64,000 nt of DNA, from the NCBI RefSeq assembly GCF_001442805.1, contig NZ_CP011131.1, positions 3,720,001-3,784,000 of the forward strand, read 5' to 3'. Below the pieces are notes generated by a model. That model ran no database searches, was not told the origin of the DNA, and saw only the letters and a list, made by a program, of their open reading frames with translations. The position numbers and the translations under genes were made by a program. Source of the stretch: Lysobacter gummosus (GTDB lineage Bacteria; Pseudomonadota; Gammaproteobacteria; Xanthomonadales; Xanthomonadaceae). Of this stretch, positions 1 to 8,901 are shown one piece after another (within the stretch, counting starts at the first letter, position 1; each line of letters opens with the position of its first letter).

Positions 1-919
1 CAACAGCGGGCCCTCCCGCAGCGGCGGGAGCTCCCGCAACGACGGTCGCGGGGGACGGCGCCATGCGTTCGGCGCGCAGTTCGACCCGGTCGAGCGCGGC
101 GGACACCATCACGCCGGCGACGCGATGCCCACGCAGGTCGGCCCAGGCCTGGGCGCGGCCCTGCCCGGATTCGATGCGGATGCCGGCCACTTTCAGCAGC
201 GGCGACCAGCCGGACAGGTCGGCGCGGGTGGCGCCGGCGTAGGCGCGGCCGTCGCCGCGCTTGCGATCGAAATCCAGGACCGCGTCGAGCGGCGTGGACG
301 GCGCGCCGGGGACGCCGACGCTCGGCCATGCGCGCACGCCCGCGCGCACGCGGTCGCCGTCCACGCGCAGGCGCAGGTCGATCTTGGGAATGCGCGCGTC
401 GATGCCCAGGGTCGGCGCGATTACCGCGAGCTTGCCGTCGATCACCTGCAGTTCGCCGAGCCCTTCCAGCGCCGACAGCGGATCGCGTTGCGCGGGCTGC
501 TCCTGTCCGGGCAGGCCGCGCACTTTCCAGCGGCCGTCGTCGGCGCGTTCCAAGGTCAGGTCCAGCCCCTTGAGTCGCAGCTCGGAGAACGACTGCCCCG
601 GCAGCAGGCCGGCATACACCGACACCAGCATTTCCGCATCGCCGATGGTGAACGCCTGCGCGCCCTCGCCGATGCGCAACCCATCCAGACGCAGCAGCGG
701 GCCGCGCCGGGTCCACTGGGTTTCGACCTTGTCGAACGCGACCGGCCGCCCGGCGCGCTTGCTCAGCCAGGCCGCGACTTGCTCGGGATGGCTTTCGGCC
801 AACGGCAGCACCTGGCTGGCCGCGCCCAGCAGCAACGCCACCAGCACCAGCACGACCGCGACGCCATAGAAGGCGCCACGGCGGGCCATGCGCAGGCGAC
901 GGCGCAGCGGGGTGGGCAT
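1..919 (-). CDS. yhdP: YhdP-family (DUF3971) AsmA-like envelope protein, N-terminal part
   Basis: This is the first ~306 codons of a large protein whose gene runs off the left edge of the window. It starts with a short basic segment and a single hydrophobic helix (about residues 15-35, GVAVVLVLVALLLGAA), followed by a segment typical of YhdP/TIGR02099 proteins (AGRPVAFDKVETQW, then GPLLRLDGLRIG). YhdP is an inner-membrane anchored AsmA-like protein with a long periplasmic part, linked in E. coli to phospholipid transport to the outer membrane. It lies just downstream of rng, as in the E. coli maf-rng-yhdP order. The ATG at 919 was chosen; an in-frame ATG lies about 10 codons later, before ARRGAFYG. 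Family assignment is fairly sure; the rest of the protein cannot be seen. Confidence 0.85.
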   Translation of the reverse strand, partial: MPTPLRRRLRMARRGAFYGVAVVLVLVALLLGAASQVLPLAESHPEQVAAWLSKRAGRPVAFDKVETQWTRRGPLLRLDGLRIGEGAQAFTIGDAEMLVSVYAGLLPGQSFSELRLKGLDLTLERADDGRWKVRGLPGQEQPAQRDPLSALEGLGELQVIDGKLAVIAPTLGIDARIPKIDLRLRVDGDRVRAGVRAWPSVGVPGAPSTPLDAVLDFDRKRGDGRAYAGATRADLSGWSPLLKVAGIRIESGQGRAQAWADLRGHRVAGVMVSAALDRVELRAERMAPSPATVVAGAPAAAGGPAV

Positions 920-948
920 CAGCGGCGCGCTCCGCGCGTCGCTGACGC

Positions 949-1034
949 GATTCGGGATTCGGGATTCGGGATTCGGAAAATCAGAAATCGGGTTTCGCTC
1001 TCACGACTCCCCAATCCCCAATCCCAAATCCCGG
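949..1034. repeat. Heptamer GATTCGG-type intergenic repeat with degenerate inverted partner
   Basis: Between rng and yhdP the plus strand carries about four head-to-tail copies of GATTCGG (949-976). About 30 bases later comes a run of CCCAATC/CCCAAATC units (1006-1034) that is roughly the inverse of the first. GGGATTCGGGATTC runs are a familiar intergenic repeat in Xanthomonadaceae. A transcript could fold here, but no clean terminator with a T tract is visible. Confidence 0.6.
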
Positions 1035-1036
1035 CT

Positions 1037-2524
1037 TCAGAGCAATACAACATCGAACTGCTCCTGCGCATACTGATCGTCGGCCTGGAAACGGATCGAC
1101 TTGCCGAGGAATTCCTCCAGCTCGGCCACCGCCGCCGACTCTTCGTCGGTGATGCGCGCGACCACTTTCGGCGAGGCGATCACCAGCAGCCGCGCCGCGT
1201 CGAACTGGCGCACCTGCCGCACGATGTCGCGGAAGATTTCGTACGTCACCGTCTCCGGCGTCTTCAAGGTGCCGCGCCCGCCGCATTCGTGGCAGGCCTC
1301 GCTGAGCTGGCGTTCCAGACTCTCGGTGGTGCGCTTGCGGGTCATCTCGACCAGGCCCAGCGGCGAGAACTCGTAGACCGTGGTCTTGGCGTGGTCGCGC
1401 GTGAGTGCCTTCTCCAACTGCCGCAGCACCTGACGGCGGTGCTCCACGTCGGTCATGTCGATGAAGTCGATGATGATGATCCCGCCCAGGTTGCGCAGCC
1501 GCAGCTGCCGGGCGACCGACTGCGCCGCCTCCAGATTGGTGCGGTAAACGGTTTCCTCCAGATTGCGTTGACCCAGGAAGGAACCGGTGTTGACGTCGAT
1601 GGTGGTCATCGCTTCGGTCTGGTCGATGACCAGATAGCCGCCGGACTTGAGCGGGACTTCCTTCTCCAGCGCGCGCTGGATCTCGTCCTCGACCCCATAC
1701 AGATCGAAGATCGGCCGCGCGCCGGTGTAGTGCTCGATCTTCTCCGCAAGGCCGGGCATGTATTGCGCGGCGAAGCTGCGCAGGCGCTCGCAGGTTTCGC
1801 GCGAATCGACCTTGACCTTCTCCACGTCGCGGCGGATCAGGTCGCGCACCGCGCGCAGCGGCAGGCTCAGGTCTTCGTAGACCCGCTCGCCGACCTTCGA
1901 GGTTCCGGACTTTTCCGCGATCAGCGCCCAGGCCCGGCTCAGGTAACCGATGTCTTCCGCCAGCGCTTCCTCCGGCTGGCCCTCGGCATTGGTGCGCACG
2001 ATGTAGCCGTGGTTGTCGCCGGCCGGCGCCAGGGTGGTCACCAGCGATTTCAGCCGCGCGCGCTCGCCTTCGTCCTCGATCCGCGCCGACACCCCGACCA
2101 CGCGCGTGCGCGGCAGCAGCACCAGGTAACGCGAGGGGATGCTGAGCTGGGTAGTCAGGCGCGCGCCCTTGCTGCCGATCGGGTCCTTGACCACCTGGAC
2201 CACGATTTCCTGGCCCTCGCGCAGCAACTCGGCGATCGGCCGGGTCGGCGTCGGCGGCAGCGGCGCTTCGTCGCCCTCGCCTTCATTGCTCTGGTTGGGC
2301 TTGACGATGTCGGCCGCGTGCAGGAACGCGGCGCGCTCCAGGCCGATCTCGACGAACGCCGCCTGCATGCCCGGCATGACCCGTTGCACCCGGCCCTTGT
2401 AGATGTTGCCGACCACGCCGCGGCGCCAGCCGCGTTCGATGTGCAGTTCCTGCAGCATGCCGTTTTCGACCACGGCGACGCGGGTTTCGCGCGGAGTAAC
2501 GTTGACCAGGATTTCTTCAGTCAT
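1037..2524 (-). CDS. rng: Ribonuclease G
   Basis: 495-residue RNase E/G family endoribonuclease, which processes the 5' end of 16S rRNA and cleaves AU-rich single-stranded RNA in the cytoplasm. It starts MTEEILVNVTPRETRVAVVE, typical of RNase G. An S1-like RNA-binding domain follows at about residues 36-125 (GNIYKGRVQRVMPGMQAAFV). The catalytic core contains the metal-binding aspartates in TTIDVNTGSF and IIIIDFIDMT and the zinc-link cysteines in CHECGGRG. The length fits RNase G and excludes the much longer RNase E. maf lies directly upstream and yhdP downstream on the same strand, a conserved grouping. No oddities were seen. Confidence 0.96.
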   Translation of the reverse strand: MTEEILVNVTPRETRVAVVENGMLQELHIERGWRRGVVGNIYKGRVQRVMPGMQAAFVEIGLERAAFLHAADIVKPNQSNEGEGDEAPLPPTPTRPIAELLREGQEIVVQVVKDPIGSKGARLTTQLSIPSRYLVLLPRTRVVGVSARIEDEGERARLKSLVTTLAPAGDNHGYIVRTNAEGQPEEALAEDIGYLSRAWALIAEKSGTSKVGERVYEDLSLPLRAVRDLIRRDVEKVKVDSRETCERLRSFAAQYMPGLAEKIEHYTGARPIFDLYGVEDEIQRALEKEVPLKSGGYLVIDQTEAMTTIDVNTGSFLGQRNLEETVYRTNLEAAQSVARQLRLRNLGGIIIIDFIDMTDVEHRRQVLRQLEKALTRDHAKTTVYEFSPLGLVEMTRKRTTESLERQLSEACHECGGRGTLKTPETVTYEIFRDIVRQVRQFDAARLLVIASPKVVARITDEESAAVAELEEFLGKSIRFQADDQYAQEQFDVVLL

Positions 2525-2694
2525 GAGGCGGCGCGGATCCCAATGCGGTGATACGGGGCGGTGATACGGGACGACGATAGCGAGCAGTAAACGCCCGCTC
2601 GGGTGAAACGCAAGTGGTGCGGTAATGGAAAGCGGCGCGGCAGCTTAAGTTCAACGCTGCCGGAATGATGCCTGCGCGCTCCCCTGCGCGCGAT

Positions 2695-3264
2695 TCACAC
2701 GCCCACGCCGAATTCGCGCAGCAGGCGCGCGGTCTCGTGCAGCGGCAAGCCCATGACCCCGGAGTAGCTGCCGTCCAGGCGGCTGACGAACACCTCGGCA
2801 TAGCCCTGGATGGCGTAGGCGCCGGCCTTGCCCATCGGCTCGCCGGTGGCGACGTAGCGCTCGATGGTGGCGTCGTCGAGTTCGGCGAAGGCGACCTGCG
2901 AGATCGACACCGCCTGCGCCTCGCGCGAAGGCGATACCAGCGACACCGCGGAAATCACCTGATGGGTGCGGCCCGAAAGCTTGCGCAACATGGCCGCGGC
3001 GTCCGCGGCGTCACGCGGCTTGCCGAAGACCTCGTCGTCCAGCACCACTTCGGTGTCCGAACCCAGCACCAGCGCCGAGGGGTTGGCGACCACCTTGAGC
3101 AGGCCGGCGCCGGCCTTCTCGCGGGCGACGCGGCGCACGTACTCCAGCGCCGGCTCGCCGGGCTGTCGGTGTTCGGGCAGGTCGAGATCGATGAGGCCGA
3201 ATTCCAGGCCGAGGCGGCCGAGCAATTCGCGTCGCCGCGGCGACTGGGAGGCTAGATAGAGCAT
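2695..3264 (-). CDS. maf: Maf family nucleoside triphosphate pyrophosphatase
   Basis: 189-residue Maf/YhdE protein that hydrolyses non-canonical or excess nucleotides (dTTP/UTP in the YhdE branch) to monophosphates. The start [20 protein letters not shown] carries the diagnostic SxSPRRxELL motif. [18 protein letters not shown] and the IQGYAEVFV segment complete the active site. A longer reading frame exists upstream to 3357, but its extra N-terminus has no family match, so the ATG at 3262-3264 is preferred. Its place just upstream of rng supports the YhdE-type dTTP/UTP specificity; this last point is inference. Confidence 0.92.
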   Translation of the reverse strand: MLYLASQSPRRRELLGRLGLEFGLIDLDLPEHRQPGEPALEYVRRVAREKAGAGLLKVVANPSALVLGSDTEVVLDDEVFGKPRDAADAAAMLRKLSGRTHQVISAVSLVSPSREAQAVSISQVAFAELDDATIERYVATGEPMGKAGAYAIQGYAEVFVSRLDGSYSGVMGLPLHETARLLREFGVGV

Positions 3265-3389
3265 GCGCGAAAGCATAACCCGCGCTGACTGAGCGCCAGC
3301 CGACGCCGTACGGCGCAAACCCCGCACCGAATCACGGTTCGTTAACCGGTTCAGCAAGACCCTAGCCCTCGCCCATCAAGGAGTTCCAC

Positions 3390-4172
3390 ATGACCCGGTT
3401 GTCGTCCTCGTCCACGCCCCTGTCCTTCGCCCGTCTTTCGTTGCGCCCGCTGGCGCTCGCCGCCGTTCTCGCCTTCGGAGCCGCAACCGCCATGACCGCA
3501 TCCGCCCAGACCTCGCCCTACGTCGCCACCGACGGCACCCTGCTGTCGGTTTCGGCCACCTCCGAAGCCAAGCGCATCCCGAACATCGCCACCGTCTCCA
3601 CCGGCGTGGTCACCCAGGCCGCCGATGCCAACGCCGCCATGCGCGCCAACGCCGACCAGATGGCCAAGGTCGTGGCCGCGATCAAGGCCGCCGGCATCGC
3701 CGAGCGCGACATCCAGACCAGCGGCATCAGCCTCAACCCGCAGTACCGCTACGCCGAGAACCAGCCGCCGGTGATCACCGGCTACCAGGCCAGCAACAAC
3801 GTCAACATCGTGGTGCGCGACATCTCCAAGGTCGGCAAGATCCTCGACTCGCTGGTCGCCACCGGCGCCAACCAGATCAACGGCCCGACCTTCGACCTCG
3901 ACGACAAGGACAAGGACGCCGCGTTCGACGAAGCCCGCCGCGGCGCGATCGAAAAGGCCCAGGCCCGCGCCGAGCTCTACGCCAAGACCCTCGGCATGAA
4001 GGTGCGCCGCATCGTCAGCGTCAGCGAAGGCGGCCGCTTCGCGCCGCCGATGCCGATGCCGATGATGGCCATGCGCATGGAGAAGGCCGGCGCGGCGTCC
4101 GACACCTCGGTCTCGCCGGGCGAAAACTCGCTGTCGATGAGCCTGGACGTGGTCTTCGAACTGGGTAAGTGA
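3390..4172 (+). CDS. SIMPL domain-containing (DUF541) periplasmic protein
   Basis: 260 residues. An N-terminal export signal (basic stretch, then PLALAAVLAFGAATAMTASAQ) is followed by a SIMPL/DUF541 domain: VSATSEAKRIPNIATVSTGV, IQTSGISLNPQY, and the ARAELYAKTLGMKVRRIVSV block. E. coli YggE is the family archetype and has been linked to oxidative-stress tolerance; the biochemical role is not settled. A strong ribosome-binding site (AAGGAG) precedes the ATG. The gene is divergent from maf and is followed within 2 bases by a small proline-rich frame that probably shares its transcript, ending at a terminator at 4389-4420. Confidence 0.9.
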   Translation: MTRLSSSSTPLSFARLSLRPLALAAVLAFGAATAMTASAQTSPYVATDGTLLSVSATSEAKRIPNIATVSTGVVTQAADANAAMRANADQMAKVVAAIKAAGIAERDIQTSGISLNPQYRYAENQPPVITGYQASNNVNIVVRDISKVGKILDSLVATGANQINGPTFDLDDKDKDAAFDEARRGAIEKAQARAELYAKTLGMKVRRIVSVSEGGRFAPPMPMPMMAMRMEKAGAASDTSVSPGENSLSMSLDVVFELGK

Positions 4173-4174
4173 GC

Positions 4175-4363
4175 ATGACCGGCCCCGACAAGACCGCGCC
4201 GCCGGCGCCCGATCCGCTGCCGGGACGCAATCCCGGCTACCCCGAGCCGCAGCCGCGCGACCCGGACGACGCGCGTCAGCCACATCCGCGCAAGCCGCCC
4301 AATCCGGACGACGGCGGTCTGGAGCGCAAGCCCGGAGCGGATCAGGACCCGGCCGGGGATTGA
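4175..4363 (+). CDS. Small proline-rich, highly polar hypothetical protein
   Basis: A 62-residue frame beginning 2 bases after the stop of the SIMPL gene (a GTG at 4169 would give 64 residues and overlap the stop). It is dominated by proline, aspartate and arginine (for example PPAPDPLPGRNPGYPEPQPR) with no hydrophobic segment, so it would be cytosolic and disordered. Tight coupling to the upstream gene and a terminator 25 bases downstream favour a real gene, but composition alone could arise by chance in GC-rich DNA. No function can be assigned. Confidence 0.45.
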   Translation: MTGPDKTAPPAPDPLPGRNPGYPEPQPRDPDDARQPHPRKPPNPDDGGLERKPGADQDPAGD

Positions 4364-4388
4364 GTCGGCGCCAGCATCTGCAGGCACA

Positions 4389-4420
4389 CGAGGCCCGCGC
4401 AAGCGGGCCTCGTTTCGTTT
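4389..4420 (+). terminator. Rho-independent terminator after the SIMPL operon
   Basis: A perfect 10-bp stem (CGAGGCCCGC / GCGGGCCTCG) with a GCAA tetraloop, followed by TTTCGTTT. It ends the SIMPL/proline-rich transcript. Confidence 0.85.
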
Positions 4421-4851
4421 GGTCTGCATGCTTTGCGGGCTCGGCGCCATTGATCGCGTCGTGCCGCAGGCCGCCGGCAGGACAGAATCAGCAAGGTTTC
4501 AAAGGAAACGTTGACGCTTTGCACCGATGCGCAAGTGGCCAAGCGCATGACCTCTGGAAGTCCGTTGTTATTCATTCAGCGATTCGACACGTGCCGATGG
4601 CAACTCGCCGCCGCGCCTGCAATCGGCGATCCCGGAAAAACCCCGGCGAAAAACCGTGAGGCCGCCTTCGAAGCGCTCATCGCGATAGCGCTTCGCCCCA
4701 CGCCCCACCCACCAAAGTCGTAAACGAGAACCGCTTGCATTACCCGCCCGCGCCAGCGCATTTTTGTGACGTGGCTCCGCCTTCAGTTTCAACCCCGTTG
4801 GCGGAACCCGGCCGTTGTCTGAGTTGTGTAGACAATCCAAGGAGGCAGCAC
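4421..4851. other. Gene-free stretch upstream of tonB, with small palindrome
   Basis: About 430 bases with no convincing gene. Just upstream of tonB, at 4815-4835, TTGTCT and AGACAA form a 6-bp inverted repeat separated by 9 bases, overlapping the expected leader. It could be an operator or a short hairpin; this is a guess. No clear -35/-10 pair was found. Confidence 0.35.
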
Positions 4852-5520
4852 ATGGTTCGCGCGATTCCTTCTAACCCGCATCAACCGCTGGACTTCACCC
4901 GCATCGCCGCGAATGCCGGCGCCATCGCCTTCAACGGGGCGATGTTGATGCTCATGCTCATTCCCTTGAGCGCCCCTCGGCTTCTGCTGCCCGAGCCCAC
5001 GACCACCATCGACGTGACGATCATCCGGCCCGACAGGAAAGTCGATCCGCCGCCCCCGCCGCCGCCGACTCAGACCGTGCGAATCACTCGCGACCCGGTC
5101 AAGCCGCAACCTGTCGCGCATACGCAGGTGCAGGACCCGCCGCCGATCGTGGTCGATAGCCCGCCAATGGCCGGCGATCCGCCGGGCATCGAGCAACAAG
5201 TGGCGATAACGACACCGCCGCCGATCGAAACCGGACCGCTGATCGGCGCCACGTTACAGGCGCTCAGGAACCCGCCTCCGTCCTATCCGCCCGAGGCCGT
5301 GCGCGGCAACCTCACCGGCGTGGTCGAACTGGAAATCCTGGTCGGCATCGACGGCAAGCCGATCGACGTCAGCATCGTGCGCAGCAGCGGCCATCGCATC
5401 CTCGATCAGGCCGCGGTCCGGGTGGTCAAGTCGCGCTGGACCTTCCAGCCGGCGATGAGCAACGGCCAGCCCGTGCAGGCGCGCGGCCGCGTGCCGATCG
5501 AGTTCAAGCTCGACCAGTAA
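4852..5520 (+). CDS. Energy transducer TonB-like protein
   Basis: 222 residues. An N-terminal transmembrane anchor (about residues 22-45, AIAFNGAMLMLMLIPLSA) is followed by a periplasmic proline-rich linker (PPPPPPP near residue 67 and several PP pairs) and a C-terminal TonB domain (about 135-222: YPPEAVRGNLTGVVELEILV, WTFQPA). TonB proteins pass inner-membrane proton-motive energy to outer-membrane receptors. The ATG at 4852 follows AAGGAGGCAGC, a strong ribosome-binding site; the reading frame continues upstream to 4735 but that part is not TonB-like. No exbB/exbD are adjacent, so it must use partners encoded elsewhere or act as an alternative TonB. Confidence 0.9.
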   Translation: MVRAIPSNPHQPLDFTRIAANAGAIAFNGAMLMLMLIPLSAPRLLLPEPTTTIDVTIIRPDRKVDPPPPPPPTQTVRITRDPVKPQPVAHTQVQDPPPIVVDSPPMAGDPPGIEQQVAITTPPPIETGPLIGATLQALRNPPPSYPPEAVRGNLTGVVELEILVGIDGKPIDVSIVRSSGHRILDQAAVRVVKSRWTFQPAMSNGQPVQARGRVPIEFKLDQ

Positions 5521-5544
5521 TCGCTTCGACATCGCGCAGAACCG

Positions 5545-5575
5545 AAAAGCCCGGGCTCAGGCCCGGGCTTTTTTA
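5545..5575 (+). terminator. Terminator after tonB, possibly shared with rlmH
   Basis: GCCCGGGC / GCCCGGGC stem around a 4-base loop, preceded by AAAA and followed by TTTTTT. It lies between the convergent tonB and rlmH stops and could work in both directions. Confidence 0.85.
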
Positions 5576-5600
5576 TCGCCGCGCGAAACGCGCAAGCCGA

Positions 5601-6071
5601 TCAGGCCCGGTGATACGGATGATTGGCCAACAGCGCCGCGGCCCGATACAACTGCTCGGCCGCGACCAATCGCACCAGCATGTGCGGCAAGGTCAGCGGC
5701 CCCAGCGACCATTGCTCATCGGCGCGCGCCAGCACTTCGGGCGCATGGCCTTCCGGGCCGCCGATCAGAAACGCCAGATCCCGCCCCTGCCCGCGCCAAT
5801 GCTCCAGGCGCTGCGCCAGTTGCTCCGAGGTCCACAAACGCCCGCGCCCTTCCAACGCGACCACGCAGGCATTCTTCGGCAAGGCGGCGAGCACCCGCGC
5901 GCCTTCGTCCTGAGTCGCGCGCACCGCGTCGCGGCCTTTGCCGCGCAGTCCGGGCTCGATTTCGACCAGCTCCAGCGGAAGCCAATGCGACAACCGCTTC
6001 TGGTATTCGCCGAAGCCCTCCGCGACCCAGCGCGGCGCGCGTTCGCCGACGGCGATGAGTTTGCTCTTCAT
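5601..6071 (-). CDS. rlmH: 23S rRNA (pseudouridine-1915-N3)-methyltransferase RlmH
   Basis: 156 residues, exactly the usual RlmH length. This SPOUT-fold enzyme methylates pseudouridine 1915 in helix 69 of 23S rRNA with S-adenosylmethionine. The start MKSKLIAVGERAPRWV, the central FLIGGPEGHAPEVLARAD and the C-terminal trefoil-knot segment LPHMLVRLVAAEQLYRA with terminal NHPYHR(A) are diagnostic. The frame extends upstream to 6134 without family similarity, so the internal ATG (6069-6071) is the start. In many proteobacteria rlmH lies next to rsfS; here rsfS is 15 kb away. Confidence 0.95.
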   Translation of the reverse strand: MKSKLIAVGERAPRWVAEGFGEYQKRLSHWLPLELVEIEPGLRGKGRDAVRATQDEGARVLAALPKNACVVALEGRGRLWTSEQLAQRLEHWRGQGRDLAFLIGGPEGHAPEVLARADEQWSLGPLTLPHMLVRLVAAEQLYRAAALLANHPYHRA

Positions 6072-6149
6072 GCGCCCATGGTAGCCAAGCCGCCGCGCTC
6101 GCGCCGCCGGCCGCGAGGCCGGGCCGGCGAACACAGCATCCGGCCGAAC

Positions 6150-6179
6150 ATGAAAAGGCCCGACGAATGCCGGGCCTTT
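6150..6179 (-). terminator. Terminator downstream of the 98-residue membrane protein
   Basis: AAAGGCCCG and CGGGCCTTT pair around a 7-8 base loop. On the minus strand the stem is followed by TTTTC. It separates the small membrane protein gene from rlmH. Confidence 0.75.
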
Positions 6180-6230
6180 CGCTTTGCGAATCCGAGCCGC
6201 GCCGGAACCAACCAGCCGGCTACGCCGTCC

Positions 6231-6527
6231 TCAACGCCGCGGCCTGAAGACCAGCGCGACCAGCGCCGAAACGATAGACGGGGAAAAAGCCAGCGCCGCG
6301 GCGTAGGCGATCAAGCGTGCCCACGAGTCGGCGGCCGAAATCGCCAGATGCACCACCCAACCCGCCGCCAATCCGCCGATCGCGACGATCAGCCAGCGCG
6401 CGATACCCAACGCGGCGGCCCATCGGGGCAAGGGACGAAACCGGTGCCAGACCAGCAGCAAGGCCCCCAGCACGCACAAGCCCTGCACCGAGAAAAAGGC
6501 GTAACCCAAGCTATCGTCGCCAACCAC
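6231..6527 (-). CDS. Small three-helix membrane protein, unknown function
   Basis: 98 residues with three hydrophobic stretches (FFSVQGLCVLGALLLVW, IARWLIVAIGGLAAGWVV, LIAYAAALAFSPSIVSALVA) and an RPRR end, so an inner-membrane protein with few loops. A GTG at 6525-6527 is chosen because AAGGAG lies 6 bases upstream; an ATG-started frame reaches 6557 but lacks a ribosome-binding site. I do not recognise the family. It has its own terminator and stands between rlmH and ppiD on the same strand. Confidence 0.65.
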   Translation of the reverse strand: MVGDDSLGYAFFSVQGLCVLGALLLVWHRFRPLPRWAAALGIARWLIVAIGGLAAGWVVHLAISAADSWARLIAYAAALAFSPSIVSALVALVFRPRR

Positions 6528-6677
6528 GTCTGTCTCCTTGAACGCGTTGGCGGGCACATCGCGAAGTATCGTCAGAACACCTCGCGGCGGATCTTCCCGA
6601 ATTGCCGGGAAGACCGCCCGATGCCCGCGACCGCCGTCATCCGCGACGGCGCGCGGTTACTCCATGCCCGCCTGCGC

Positions 6678-8669
6678 TCAGCGCAGATTCTCTTCGATCA
6701 CCTTGATCTGCACGCGCTTGCGCAGCGCCGAGGTCAGCTCGCGGCTTTCCTCGAAACCGCCCATCTGCGCGATCTGCGTGCGCAGCATGTCCATCTGCGC
6801 CGCGGGGATATCCGACTTGTTACCCGGCACCACCTTGTTGAGCGCGAACAGCACCATGCGGCCGTCGTCGAGCTTGGCCTTGCCGGCCGTCACCTTGCCC
6901 GCGGCCGGAGCCTTCAGGGCGAAGATCGCCTCGCTGACTTCCGGCGTCGGCAGCGGCATGCCGCGGCTCACGCCCGGCAGCGTTTCCGGCGCCGGCAGCT
7001 GCTTGGACGCGGCCACAGCGGCGATGGTTTCGCCGCCGTTGATACGCGCGATCAGCGCATCGGCTTCCTTCTCGGCGGCCTTGGCGCTGCGATCGGCGCG
7101 CACTGCGGCGATCACCTTGTCGCGCACCTGAGCCAGCGGTTGCGCGCGCTCGGGCGTGTGCGCAAGCACGCGGATCAGCACGCTGTGGTCCTGGCCGATA
7201 TCGATCGGATCGCTGACCGTGTTGTCCTGGATGCGCGCATCGGAGAACGCGGCGCGGATCACCGCGGCGTTGGCGCCGATGCCGGTGTTGGCCGCGGCGT
7301 TGCGAGTCACGCCATCGAGCTTGAGCACCGGCAGGTTCATCGCCTTGGCCGGCTCGGCCAGCGTGGTCGGGTTCTTGTAGACGCGATCGACCAGCTTGGC
7401 CGAGAAGTCGTTGAACGCGCGCTCGCGGCTGGTCTCGGACTCCTCGCGCACCAGCGTCTCGCGCACCTGCTCGAACGACTGCTGCTGGCCGCTCTTGATC
7501 TCGCGCACCCATATCACATGCCAACCGCTGTCGTCCTTGACCGGATTGCTGATCTGGCCGGACTGCAGCGCGAAGGCGGCATCGTCGAACGGGCCGGGAA
7601 TGGCGCCCTTGCCCATCCAGCCCAGATCGCCGCCGGCGGCCTTGGAACCCAGGTCGTCGCTGTTGGCGCGGGCCAGCGCGGCGAAGTCGGCGCCCGGCGC
7701 CTTGGCCTGCGCGGCGATCTGCTTGGCCTTGTCTTCGGCGGCCTTCTGCGCGGCCGCGTCGGCACCGGCCGGCACGTTGATCTGGATGTGCGAGATCTGG
7801 CGCTGCTCGGCGGCGAGGAAGCGGTTCTTTTCGTCGTCGTAACGCTTGCGCAGCGCTTCCTCGCTCGGCGGACCCGGCGGCGGCAGGTTCGCGCCGATGA
7901 GTTCGACGTATTCGATATTGACGCTTTCCGGCGCGCGGAAATCCTTCGCGTGGCTGTCGTACCACTTCTGGATGTCGGCGGCGGCGACTTCGCCGGTGTC
8001 GGCCGGCGGCGCCGGCATCATGACCAGGCTGACGTCGCGCTTTTCGCCCATCAGCTTGACCAGGCGATCGATCTCGCTGGGGGTCAGAAAGCTGCTTTCG
8101 CCGACGCCGCCGGTCAACAGGGTTTCCATCAGGCGATCGCGCACGAACTGCTCGAACTGCGTCGGCGTCTGCTGCGGCTGACGCATCTGCAGGCCGAGGA
8201 TGTAGCGCTCCTGATTGAACTTGCCGTTGCTGTCCTGGAAGTCCGGCACGCTCTGGATGGTCTTGACCACCAGCGCATCGCTGACCGTCAGGCCGTCGAT
8301 TTCCGCCGCGAGCTTGCGCACTCGCTCATCGATCAGTTGATCGAGCACTTCGCGCTTGCTTTCGGGTTTTTCGAACTCGCGCGCGTCGAAGGCTTCGCCT
8401 TGCTGCGCGCGGCGGCGATCGCGTTCGCGCTGGAAGCGCTCGCTGAATTCGCCCGCGTCGATCGACTCCTTGCGCCACAGCATGGACGCCGGCCACCACG
8501 TCGGCGCGGTGCGCCACCACGACGGCGGAACCTCGATGCGCGCCACCGCGTTGTCCACGCGCTGCACGAGGTACTGCTCGATGCCGACGAAGGCGAAGGG
8601 AATGATCAGCAGGCCGAGGATCACGGTGGCGATCCAGCCCGAGGTCTTGTCGCGTAGGGTCTGCAGCAT
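6678..8669 (-). CDS. ppiD: Peptidyl-prolyl cis-trans isomerase PpiD
   Basis: 663-residue membrane-anchored periplasmic chaperone. Residues 1-30 (MLQTLRDKTSGWIATVILGL) form the basic cytoplasmic tip and the single inner-membrane helix. A SurA-like N-terminal chaperone region (about 60-220, LIDERVRKLAAEIDGLTVSD) precedes one parvulin domain (about 280-390, ISHIQINVP to SGWHVIWVREI) and a C-terminal helical region. PpiD sits at the SecYEG exit and helps newly exported proteins fold. It follows the hupB-tRNA block, matching the widespread lon-hupB-ppiD order. Length and layout are typical. Confidence 0.95.
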   Translation of the reverse strand: MLQTLRDKTSGWIATVILGLLIIPFAFVGIEQYLVQRVDNAVARIEVPPSWWRTAPTWWPASMLWRKESIDAGEFSERFQRERDRRRAQQGEAFDAREFEKPESKREVLDQLIDERVRKLAAEIDGLTVSDALVVKTIQSVPDFQDSNGKFNQERYILGLQMRQPQQTPTQFEQFVRDRLMETLLTGGVGESSFLTPSEIDRLVKLMGEKRDVSLVMMPAPPADTGEVAAADIQKWYDSHAKDFRAPESVNIEYVELIGANLPPPGPPSEEALRKRYDDEKNRFLAAEQRQISHIQINVPAGADAAAQKAAEDKAKQIAAQAKAPGADFAALARANSDDLGSKAAGGDLGWMGKGAIPGPFDDAAFALQSGQISNPVKDDSGWHVIWVREIKSGQQQSFEQVRETLVREESETSRERAFNDFSAKLVDRVYKNPTTLAEPAKAMNLPVLKLDGVTRNAAANTGIGANAAVIRAAFSDARIQDNTVSDPIDIGQDHSVLIRVLAHTPERAQPLAQVRDKVIAAVRADRSAKAAEKEADALIARINGGETIAAVAASKQLPAPETLPGVSRGMPLPTPEVSEAIFALKAPAAGKVTAGKAKLDDGRMVLFALNKVVPGNKSDIPAAQMDMLRTQIAQMGGFEESRELTSALRKRVQIKVIEENLR

Positions 8670-8829
8670 GTCCGGGTCGCGTTAAGTCGTAAGCCGGACA
8701 GTTTAGCGCGGTTCCAACAGACCGCACGCGGCGGCGGCCGAATCTGGGCGAAGGCGCGCAGCCCCTGGCCTCAAGGCCGCCGCCTCCCGCGCCAGCCCCA
8801 TCGCCCCGCCCGGGGCACCGGTGGCCCCA

Positions 8830-8860
8830 AAGAAAAAGGGCGCCCCATCTGGGACGCCCC
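8830..8860 (-). terminator. Terminator after the promoter-distal tRNA-Asp
   Basis: On the minus strand GGGCGTCCC pairs with GGGGCGCCC (one G-T wobble) around AGAT, followed by TTTTTCTTT. It ends the tRNA transcript before ppiD. Confidence 0.75.
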
Positions 8861-8901
8861 GAACAAAACGAAGGCACCGTTGCCGATGCCTTCGGTAAAA
8901 C

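Noticed and set aside
125..2551. 808-codon open frame on the plus strand across yhdP and rng
   Set aside because: Antisense shadow in GC-rich DNA; low-complexity Arg/Gln/Gly/Ala composition, no domain, and the opposite strand encodes RNase G.
5610..8657. 1015-codon plus-strand frame over rlmH and ppiD
   Set aside because: Antisense to two recognised genes; composition (RRR, HRR, LAH runs) is typical of shadow frames.
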